A stretch of DNA of 64,000 bases from Pelomonas sp047654785 (GTDB lineage Bacteria > Pseudomonadota > Gammaproteobacteria > Burkholderiales > Burkholderiaceae_C): assembly GCF_047654785.1 (NCBI RefSeq), contig NZ_JASGKQ010000003.1:620001-684000 (forward strand). The letters run 5' to 3'. The notes below the pieces were generated by a model. That model saw nothing but the letters and a program-made list of their open reading frames with translations, made no database searches and was not told the origin of the DNA. This document shows positions 43,575-50,434 of this stretch, one piece after another; the stretch's first letter is position 1; every line of letters begins with the position of its first letter. Made by a program: the position numbers and the translations under genes.

Positions 43575-45374
43575 ATGGCACTCATTGAAGTTCAAGTTCC
43601 CGACATCGGCGACTTCGACGAAGTCGGCGTCATCGAGGTGCTGGTCAAGGCCGGCGACACCGTGAAGGTCGAGCAGAGCCTCATCACCGTCGAGAGCGAC
43701 AAGGCGTCGATGGAAATCCCGTCGTCGGCGGCCGGCGTCGTCAAGGAGCTGAAGGTCAAGCTCGGCGACAAGGTCGGCAAGGGCTCGGTCATCCTGGCGC
43801 TGGAAAGCAGCGCCGCCGCACCGGCCCCTGCGCCGGCGCCTGCTGCGCCAGCGCCCGCCCCGGCCGCCGCCGCGCCGGCCCCAGCCCCTGCCGCCGCCAC
43901 CTACGCGGGCAGCGCCGACCAGGCCTTCGACCTGGTCGTCCTCGGCGGCGGCCCCGGCGGCTACTCGGCCGCCTTCCGCGCGGCCGACCTGGGCCTGAAG
44001 GTCGCCCTCGTCGAGCGCTACGCGACGCTGGGCGGCGTCTGCCTGAACGTGGGCTGCATCCCGTCCAAGGCGCTGCTGCACGTCGCAGCCGTCATGGACG
44101 AGGTGGCCCACATGGCCGACCTCGGCGTGGCCTACGACGCGCCGGCCGTCGACATCGACAAACTGCGCGCCCACAAGAACAAGGTCACCGGCAAACTGAC
44201 CGGCGGCCTCGCGGCGATGGCCAAGATGCGCAAGGTCACCGTGCTGCGCGGCTACGGCTCGCTGCTGGACGCGCAGCATCTGAAGGTCGAAGCCACCGAA
44301 GGCGCGGGCCAGCAGAAGACCGGCGCGGCGCAGACCGTCGCCTTCAAGCGCCTGATCATCGCGGCCGGCTCGCAGGCCGTGCGCCTGCCCTTCCTGCCGG
44401 ACGACCCGCGCATCGTCGATTCCACCGGCGCGCTGGAGATGGGCACCCGGCCGCAGAAGATGCTGATCGTCGGCGGCGGCATCATCGGCCTGGAGATGGG
44501 CACCGTGTATTCGACGCTGGGCGCGCGCCTGGACGTGGTGGAAATGCTGCCCACGCTGATGACCGGCGCCGACCGCGACCTCGTCAAGGTCTGGCAGAAG
44601 TTCAACCAGCACCGCTTCGACAACGTCATGTTGAACACGAAGACGGTGGCCGCCGAGGCCCGGCCGGACGGCATCTACGTCACCTTCGAAGGCGAGGGCG
44701 CGCCGAAAGAGCCGCAACGCTACGACCTCGTGCTGCAGGCCGTGGGCCGCACGCCCAACGGCAAGAAGATCGCCGCCGAGAACGCGGGCGTGACGGTGAG
44801 CGAGCGCGGCTTCATCCCGGTGGACGTGCAGATGCGCACCAACGTGCCGAACATCTTCGCGATCGGCGACGTCGTCGGCCAGCCGATGCTGGCGCACAAG
44901 GCGGTGCACGAGGCGCACGTCGCGGCCGAGGTCTGCGCGGGCGAGCTGCTCGGCGACGACAAGCTCAGGAAGAGCCAGTTCGACGCCCGCGTGATCCCGA
45001 GCGTGGCCTACACCGACCCCGAGGTCGCCTGGGTCGGCATGACCGAGGACGAGGCCAAGGCCAAGGGCGTGAAGATCACCAAGGGCCTGTTTCCGTGGAC
45101 CGCCTCGGGCCGCGCGATCGCCAACGGCCGCGACGAGGGCTTCACGAAGCTGATCTTCGACGAGGAGAGCCACCGCATCATCGGCGGCGGCATCGTCGGC
45201 ACCCATGCCGGCGACATGATCGGCGAGATTGCGCTGGCCATCGAGATGGGCGCGGACGCGGTGGACATCGGCAAGACCATCCACCCGCACCCGACGCTGG
45301 GCGAGAGCCTGGGCATGGCGGCGGAGGTGGCCCACGGCTCCTGCACCGACGTGCCGCCCGCGCGCAGGAAGTAA
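43575..45374 (+). CDS. lpdA: Dihydrolipoamide dehydrogenase (E3) with N-terminal lipoyl domain
   Basis: 599 residues, about 125 longer than plain E3. Residues 1-78 are a lipoyl domain (ESDKASMEIP) almost identical to those of aceF, followed by an Ala/Pro linker of about 30. Then FAD binding LGGGPGGYSAAFRAADLG, the redox disulfide in GGVCLNVGCIPSKALL, NAD binding VGGGIIGLEMG, and the dimer motif HPHPTLGESLGMAAE. It reoxidises dihydrolipoamide. It begins 12 bases after aceF and ends with a strong terminator, so the operon is aceE-aceF-lpdA. Confidence 0.97.
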   Translation: MALIEVQVPDIGDFDEVGVIEVLVKAGDTVKVEQSLITVESDKASMEIPSSAAGVVKELKVKLGDKVGKGSVILALESSAAAPAPAPAPAAPAPAPAAAAPAPAPAAATYAGSADQAFDLVVLGGGPGGYSAAFRAADLGLKVALVERYATLGGVCLNVGCIPSKALLHVAAVMDEVAHMADLGVAYDAPAVDIDKLRAHKNKVTGKLTGGLAAMAKMRKVTVLRGYGSLLDAQHLKVEATEGAGQQKTGAAQTVAFKRLIIAAGSQAVRLPFLPDDPRIVDSTGALEMGTRPQKMLIVGGGIIGLEMGTVYSTLGARLDVVEMLPTLMTGADRDLVKVWQKFNQHRFDNVMLNTKTVAAEARPDGIYVTFEGEGAPKEPQRYDLVLQAVGRTPNGKKIAAENAGVTVSERGFIPVDVQMRTNVPNIFAIGDVVGQPMLAHKAVHEAHVAAEVCAGELLGDDKLRKSQFDARVIPSVAYTDPEVAWVGMTEDEAKAKGVKITKGLFPWTASGRAIANGRDEGFTKLIFDEESHRIIGGGIVGTHAGDMIGEIALAIEMGADAVDIGKTIHPHPTLGESLGMAAEVAHGSCTDVPPARRK

Positions 45375-45404
45375 GCCGTCCGCCGCCAGGCGGTGGCGGG
45401 AAGG

Positions 45405-45433
45405 GCCCGGGCCGGTAGCGGTTCGGGCTTTTT
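45405..45433 (+). terminator. Terminator of the aceE-aceF-lpdA operon
   Basis: A 10-bp stem (GCCCGGGCCG with CGGTTCGGGC, two G-T pairs) closes on GTAG and is followed by five T. It lies 30 bases after the lpdA stop. Confidence 0.85.
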
Positions 45434-45461
45434 GCCGTCAGGGCTTGGCGACAATGCCGCC

Positions 45462-45674
45462 ATGACCTTCTTCTACTGGCTGATGGCCGTCGTGATGGCC
45501 GCCACGCTGCTGCCCTCGGCGCTGTACCTGGGGCTCTACGTCTTCACCGGCGAGGACGTGGCGCTGGACCGGGCGCGCAAGTTCTGGACTTTCCTGCGCG
45601 TGTTCACGCTGGCGAGCTTCAACGTGATGCTGTGGGGCCATGTGCTGGTCGGCGCCTGGCAACTGATGCATTGA
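45462..45674 (+). CDS. Small membrane protein, unknown
   Basis: 70 residues. Two hydrophobic helices (LMAVVMAATLLPSALYLGLYVF and LRVFTLASFNVMLWGHVLVGAW) around a short charged loop (TGEDVALDRARKF). I do not know the family; similar small two-helix proteins with the TGED loop are common hypothetical proteins of Burkholderiales. It follows the lpdA terminator, so it must have its own promoter. It is short but codon use and membrane pattern suggest a real gene. Confidence 0.6.
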   Translation: MTFFYWLMAVVMAATLLPSALYLGLYVFTGEDVALDRARKFWTFLRVFTLASFNVMLWGHVLVGAWQLMH

Positions 45675-45678
45675 GAAC

Positions 45679-46239
45679 TCAGAACCGGGACACCGCCATG
45701 CGCGGGCAGTCCGCGGTGCCGAAGCGGTCCACCGGGATGCGGAAGCGCTCGCCCTCGCGCAGCTGCCGCCAGCGCGCGGGCTCGACGCGGCACACCCAGG
45801 CGTGGTCCTGGCGGTCGCGCAGCTCGATCTCGTAATAGGCCTCGCGCCGGCCCAGCCGCTCGCTGCCGGGCTGCCCGGGCGGGGCCACGCGCAGCGGCGG
45901 GCGTGGCCATTCGGGGCGGTCGCCGGGGCCGCCCTCGGTCTTGGCGATCCACTGGCGCCGCCAGGCCAGCGCCGTGTAGTGGCAGCGCTCGCCGAGCCCG
46001 GCGCGCCGGCCGCTCGGGTCGGCGGCCAGGCGGCGGGTGACGTCGGCCGCGCCCTCGGGCAGCTCGTCGCACCAGTCGGAGCCGGTCTCCGCGCGCAGCC
46101 GCTCGACGGTGATCTCCAGGCGCCAGTTGCGCCGCGTCAGCTCCACCGCCACGCCCTGCGGGCCGAGCTTCCACCAGCCCAGCGTGGCCAGCGTCGCCAG
46201 CACCAGGGCGGCCAGCACGAGGACGCGCAGGCGCGGCAT
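45679..46239 (-). CDS. Hypothetical membrane-anchored protein
   Basis: 186 residues. The first 23 residues form a signal anchor (LRVLVLAALVLATLATLGWW). The remainder is soluble and contains three Cys (DWCDELPEGA, GERCHYTA, and TADCPRM with an earlier WVCRVEP), enough for disulfides in the periplasm. I recognise no domain. The start codon is directly next to the inverted-repeat element at 46240, so insertion of that element probably replaced its native promoter. It converges on the small membrane protein gene. Confidence 0.55.
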   Translation of the reverse strand: MPRLRVLVLAALVLATLATLGWWKLGPQGVAVELTRRNWRLEITVERLRAETGSDWCDELPEGAADVTRRLAADPSGRRAGLGERCHYTALAWRRQWIAKTEGGPGDRPEWPRPPLRVAPPGQPGSERLGRREAYYEIELRDRQDHAWVCRVEPARWRQLREGERFRIPVDRFGTADCPRMAVSRF

Positions 46240-46483
46240 CTCAGCCTAAATCCGGCAGTTGGGCATGCCCGAGGGGCTGGCGAGGCGGGCCGCTGGCAAG
46301 GCGCGAAGACGCTGCGGGCTCATGCCCGCGAGGAGGAGCAACGCCGCCAGCGACCCGAAGCGCCAGACCAGCGGGCATGCAGCGGTGCTCGCCGACGTGG
46401 TGGTCTCCGCATGGGCGATGGGGTGTTGAAACATCATGGCTTTCGATGAATGGCAAGCGGTCAACTGCCGGATTTAGGCTGAG
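46240..46483. mobile_element. MITE-like element with perfect 22-bp inverted repeats
   Basis: The left end (46240-46261, starting CTCAGCCTAA) and the right end (46462-46483, its exact reverse complement) form a 22-bp perfect inverted repeat around 200 bases. The inside contains no transposase. A minus-strand ORF of 72 codons starts near the right end (MTACHSSKAMMFQHPIAHAE...) and may be the truncated front of an IS gene. It looks like a non-autonomous derivative of an insertion sequence. I do not recognise the IS family. No convincing direct target duplication is visible (CTCAG on one side, CTGAG on the other). Confidence 0.75.
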
Positions 46484-47376
46484 CCAGCGTCGAACTGCGC
46501 GACCACGGCCTCCTCCCAGTGCGACAGCTCGTCCCAGCCGATCTGCAGCCAGTCCATCGCGGCCGGGTGGTGGCCGGCCCAGTCGGCGTCCTCCGGCAGG
46601 CCCTCGTGGCGGCGCATCAGGTACTCGGCGATCAGGCCGGCGGCGACCAGCGTGTGGATCTCGGGCTCGATGTCGCCATGGCCCAGCGCCGCGAAGTCGT
46701 GGTGCAGGCGGATGGCGGTCGTCAGCGGCGCCGGCAGGTTCCACACCCGCACGACCAGCGCGCCGACGACCGCGTGGTCGGTGCGGTGGTTGGCGTTCTC
46801 GGTGGCGATGTAGGGGCGGTCGATGCGCGCGGCGGCCTCCACCATGGTGCCGGCGTAGCCGCGCACGCTCTGCAGCAGCACCGGCATGCCCACGTGCAGG
46901 AACAGCCCGAAGCCGTGCGCCAGGTCGGGCGACAGCCCCGGCAGCTCGCGCGCGAGCGTGGCCATCGCGATGGCGCGCTTGGTGCTGCGCTGCCAGAAGC
47001 GCGCCAGCTGCGGTGCGTTCACCGGGATGGCGTGCTGCGCGAGGAAGCCGGTCATCACCGCCACGCTCTCGCGCAGGCCGATGCGGTTCATCGCCTGGCC
47101 CACGGTGGTGCAGGGCAGGCCCACGGGCTTGAACAGCGGGCCGTTGGCGATGCGCAGCAGCGTGGCGGCCATGGCCACGTCGCTGGCGGCGATGCGGGCG
47201 ACGAGGTCCAGGTCCGGCTCGGGCGCGGCCAGCGCCTGCTGCAGCTGCGCCAGCAGCTCGGGGCAGGGCGGGATGCGGATGTGCTGCAGGGGGCCGCGGC
47301 GGCGCGACTGGTCCAGGTCATCGCGGATCTGCTGTGCGCGGGAGGCCGTGGCGTGGGAAGGTGCCGGGATGTGCAT
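46474..47376 (-). CDS. HDOD domain protein
   Basis: 300 residues from ATG 47376; a 24-residue upstream extension is unlikely. The HDOD domain (about 40-245) shows IPPCPELLAQLQQAL, VAMAATLLRIANGPLFKP and VWNLPAPLTTAIRLHHD. HDOD is an HD-like domain without the metal residues, used in signalling and regulation of motility or development. The C-terminal end ...VAQFDAGSA followed by TAA is formed by the terminal repeat of the element at 46240-46483, so the native C-terminus may have been altered. Divergent from lapG. Confidence 0.87.
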   Translation of the reverse strand: MHIPAPSHATASRAQQIRDDLDQSRRRGPLQHIRIPPCPELLAQLQQALAAPEPDLDLVARIAASDVAMAATLLRIANGPLFKPVGLPCTTVGQAMNRIGLRESVAVMTGFLAQHAIPVNAPQLARFWQRSTKRAIAMATLARELPGLSPDLAHGFGLFLHVGMPVLLQSVRGYAGTMVEAAARIDRPYIATENANHRTDHAVVGALVVRVWNLPAPLTTAIRLHHDFAALGHGDIEPEIHTLVAAGLIAEYLMRRHEGLPEDADWAGHHPAAMDWLQIGWDELSHWEEAVVAQFDAGSA

Positions 47377-47450
47377 CTGAAAAATCTTAGGCGCCGCAGC
47401 GGCGCGATCCGGCGGGCTACAGTGAATCGAAACGCCGCCGCCCGTCAATC

Positions 47451-48128
47451 TTGCCGACTTCGCCGTCCCGTCTCGCCCTCGCGCCCCGCCTGCGCCGCTG
47501 GGGGATCCGGGCGTGGCTGGCCGGCCAGTTGCTGGCCGCCGCCGCCTACGACGCCGGCCGCGTGATGGAGGCCGCCGCGCTGCGCGGCCCGCGCCTGGCC
47601 GAGCAGGCGCAGGCGCTGCTGCTGCTGATCGAGCGCAGCGGCGCGCACGACGAGGCGCAGCGGCTGCAGGAGGTCAACGACTTCTTCAACCAGCGCCTGG
47701 CCTTCCGCGAGGACGCCGCCACCTGGGGCGTGCCCGACTACTGGGCCACGCCGCTGGAGGCGCTGGAGCGGCGCGCCGGCGACTGCGAGGACTACGCGAT
47801 CGCCAAATACTTCAGCCTGGCCGCCAGCGGCCTGCCCGCAGCCAAGCTGCGCATGGTGTACGTGCGGGCGCGGCAGCAGGGGCAGTCGCTGGCGCACATG
47901 GTGCTGGCCTACTATGCCCAGCCGGGCGCCGAGCCGCTGATCCTGGACAACCTGCGGCCCGAGGTGCTGCCGGCGTCGCAGCGGCCCGACCTGACGCCGG
48001 TGTTCAGCTTCAACACCGAGGGGCTGTGGCAGGGCACGGGGCAGGTGACGCAGGGCGACCCGCTGGCGCGGCTGTCGCTGTGGCGGGAACTGGTGGCCCG
48101 GGTGCGGGCGGAGGGATTTCTGGAATGA
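47451..48128 (+). CDS. lapG: LapG-type periplasmic cysteine protease (BTLCP)
   Basis: 225 residues from a TTG start (47451), the only candidate before a hydrophobic N-terminus (IRAWLAGQLLAAAA). The transglutaminase-like triad is present: C112 in GDCEDYAIAKYFSL, H149 in AHMVLAYY, D166 in ILDNL. LapG cuts the N-terminal retention module of giant adhesins such as LapA after release by LapD. The next gene, 10 bases on, is the LapD homologue. No adhesin or type I secretion gene lies in the window. The start codon is uncertain. Confidence 0.9.
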   Translation: MPTSPSRLALAPRLRRWGIRAWLAGQLLAAAAYDAGRVMEAAALRGPRLAEQAQALLLLIERSGAHDEAQRLQEVNDFFNQRLAFREDAATWGVPDYWATPLEALERRAGDCEDYAIAKYFSLAASGLPAAKLRMVYVRARQQGQSLAHMVLAYYAQPGAEPLILDNLRPEVLPASQRPDLTPVFSFNTEGLWQGTGQVTQGDPLARLSLWRELVARVRAEGFLE

Positions 48129-48138
48129 GGGACACGAC

Positions 48139-50070
48139 ATGTCGTTGATGCGGCAGATCGCCTGGCTGGTGCTCGGGGTGGTGCTGGCGGCGCTGGTGGG
48201 GGCGGTGGGGCTGTCCACGCTGTCCGCGCGGCAGCTGATGCAGACGCAGCTGGGGCTGAAGAACGCGGACAACGCGCAGGCGCTGGCGCTGGCGCTGTCG
48301 CAGCAGCAGGGGGACGCCGAGCTGATCAAGCTGCTGGTGTCCGCGCAGTTCGACACCGGTGCCTACGAGTTCGTGCGCTGGCGCTCGCCCACCGGCGCGC
48401 TGCTGTTCGAGCGCAGCGAGGCGCGCCGGCCCGGCCACGCGCCGGCCTGGTTCCGCAGCCTGGTGCCCATCGAGGCGGCGCCCGGCGCGGCGCAGGTGTC
48501 CAGCGGCTGGAACGCGATCGGCACCGTGGAGCTGCAGAGCCAGTCCGGCTATGCGCACGACGCGCTGTGGCTGGCCTCGCGCCGGCTGCTGGCCTGGCTG
48601 CTGGTCGTGGCCATCGCGGCGGCGATCGCGGCCTGGGCCGGGCTGCGCCGCATCCGCCGGCCGCTGGACGCCGCCGTGGCGCAGGCCGAGGGCGTGCTGG
48701 CCGGCCGCTACGGCCAGGTCGGCGAGCCGCGCGTGCCGGAGCTGCAGCGCCTCACGCGCGCGATGAACGCCATGGTGCAGCGCGTGCGCGAGCTGTTCGA
48801 GGCGCAGGCCGGCCAGCTGCTGGTGCTGCGCGAGCAGGTCCACCACGACGCGCTGACCGGCGCGTCCACGCGCCAGCATTTCCTGGCCGAGCTGGAGGCC
48901 GCGCTGCAGCGCGAGGACGGCCCGGCCGTCGCCGGCCTGGTGCTGGTGCGGCTGCGCGACCTGCCCGGGCTCAATGCGCGCCTGGGCCGCGCCGCAGTCG
49001 ACGACGTGCTGGTGACGGTGGCGAACGCGCTGCAGGCCTATCCGGCCTCGGTGCCCGGCTGCCGCGTCGGCCGGCTCAACGGTGGCGACTTCGCGCTGTG
49101 GCTGCCCGCCGAGGGCGTGGCCGCCGAGACGGCCCATGCGCTGGCCGACGCGCTGCGCGCCAGCCTGCCGGCCTTCGGCGCCGGCGTGCAGGTGGCGCTG
49201 GGCGCCGTCGAGCTGCCGCGCGAGCGGCCCGGCAGCGTCTGGCTGGGCGAGGCCGACGCCGCGCTGGCCCGCGCCGAGCACCTGGGCCATGCGCGCGGCG
49301 GCTTCGCCGTCGAGATCGTGGCCGACCCCGGCCTCGGCCGCGAGCAGGGCGAGGGCCTCTGGCGCACGCAGCTGCGCGACGCCGTCGCGCACCGCCGCGG
49401 GCGGCTGGCCGAGTACCCGGTGCGCGACCGCAGCGGCCGCGTGCTGCACCTGGAATGCCCGCTGCGGCTGCAGCTCGAAGGCGACGATGTCGTGCCGGCG
49501 GCGCACTGGCTGCCGCTGGCCGCGCGCTCGCGGCTGACCGCGCAGGCGGACCTGCTCGCCGTCGGCCTGGCGCTGGACGCCATCGCGGCGGACGGCGTGG
49601 CGCGCTGCATCAACGTCGCGCCCGCGTCGCTGGCGGACGGCGGCTTCCTGCCGGCGCTGCGCGACCTGCTGGCCCAGCACCCGCCGCAGGCCGCGCGCCT
49701 GCTGCTGCTGGACCTGGCCGAGGCCGCGGCCACCGAGCACTTCGAGCCGCTGCTGGAGCTGGGCCGCCAGCTGCGCCCGCTGGGCGTGCGGCTGGGACTG
49801 GAGCATGCCGGCGCCGGGCTGGCGCAGGTGGAGCGGCTCTACCAGGCGGGGCTGGACTACGTGAAGCTCGACGCCTCGGTGCTGCTGGGCGTGGCCGGCG
49901 AGGCCGGACGCGCCGCCTTCGTGCGCGGCATGGTCATCATGCTGCGCAGCCTGGCGCTCAAGGTCTACGGCGAAGGCGTCGTCGACGAGATGGACGCGCA
50001 GGCGCTGTGGGACTGCGAGCTGGACGGCCTGACCGGCCCCTGGGTCACTGCCACGACCACCGCGCAATAG
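48139..50070 (+). CDS. lapD: LapD-type c-di-GMP receptor (degenerate GGDEF-EAL)
   Basis: 643 residues. Membrane helices at about 5-27 and 150-172 surround a periplasmic PAS-like output domain; HAMP follows. The GGDEF domain is degenerate (NGGDFAL), so it should not make c-di-GMP. The EAL domain has ECPLRL in place of the catalytic EAL and keeps DYVKLDASVL, so it should bind but not hydrolyse the signal. When c-di-GMP is bound LapD sequesters LapG and keeps the adhesin on the surface. Adjacent lapG makes the call firm. Confidence 0.92.
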   Translation: MSLMRQIAWLVLGVVLAALVGAVGLSTLSARQLMQTQLGLKNADNAQALALALSQQQGDAELIKLLVSAQFDTGAYEFVRWRSPTGALLFERSEARRPGHAPAWFRSLVPIEAAPGAAQVSSGWNAIGTVELQSQSGYAHDALWLASRRLLAWLLVVAIAAAIAAWAGLRRIRRPLDAAVAQAEGVLAGRYGQVGEPRVPELQRLTRAMNAMVQRVRELFEAQAGQLLVLREQVHHDALTGASTRQHFLAELEAALQREDGPAVAGLVLVRLRDLPGLNARLGRAAVDDVLVTVANALQAYPASVPGCRVGRLNGGDFALWLPAEGVAAETAHALADALRASLPAFGAGVQVALGAVELPRERPGSVWLGEADAALARAEHLGHARGGFAVEIVADPGLGREQGEGLWRTQLRDAVAHRRGRLAEYPVRDRSGRVLHLECPLRLQLEGDDVVPAAHWLPLAARSRLTAQADLLAVGLALDAIAADGVARCINVAPASLADGGFLPALRDLLAQHPPQAARLLLLDLAEAAATEHFEPLLELGRQLRPLGVRLGLEHAGAGLAQVERLYQAGLDYVKLDASVLLGVAGEAGRAAFVRGMVIMLRSLALKVYGEGVVDEMDAQALWDCELDGLTGPWVTATTTAQ

Positions 50071-50434
50071 AGGCCGGGCCCGCGGGCCGAGTGCCGGGCT
50101 GCTCCCCAGCCGGCCCGTGGGCGATGTGCGAGCGGGGCAGACCCCGCGAGCATCGCCGTCCCCTCGGGGGCTGAGCCCGGACACAGCGCGCCCGGTGGGC
50201 GCGGTGTGCGTGGCGAAGGGCTGCGGCACTGCCGCAGCGCGGCCTGCAAGGCCGACCAGTGTCGCCCTCGCCAGGCGAGGGGTGCTCTCACTTCGCGCAC
50301 GGGCCGAGCGCCGGGCCGTCCCAAGCCGGCCCGTGGGCGATGTGCGAGCGGGGCACGCCCCGCGAGCATCGCCGTCCCCTCGGGGGACCGACCAGGCTTG
50401 CCGGCGTCCAGCCGGCGCAAGCCTGGGCGAGGGG
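50071..50434. repeat. Array of GC-rich palindromic repeats
   Basis: These 364 bases between convergent lapD and the TonB receptor have no gene. An 85-base unit occurs twice (about 50084-50170 and 50301-50385), each with nested hairpins such as GCGATG...CATCGC around GCGGGG-CAGA-CCCCGC. Between and after the units are further hairpins: CGCGCCCGGTGGGCGCG, CTGCGGCACTGCCGCAG, GGCCTGCAAGGCC, and CCTCGCCAGGCGAGG. The content resembles the element inside mfd. It may work as a bidirectional terminator. Confidence 0.75.

Noticed and set aside
41916..43900. Three similar ESDKASMEIP segments as a DNA repeat array
   Set aside because: They are lipoyl domains of aceF (two) and lpdA (one), explained by protein function and duplication of domains.
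46246..46464. 72-codon minus-strand ORF inside the inverted-repeat element as a real gene
   Set aside because: It lies fully within the element, ends in its terminal repeat and shows no family match. More likely the front of a deleted transposase or leader.
50071..50434. CRISPR array
   Set aside because: The repeat copies are few, long, imperfect and self-complementary, with no regular spacers and no cas genes.
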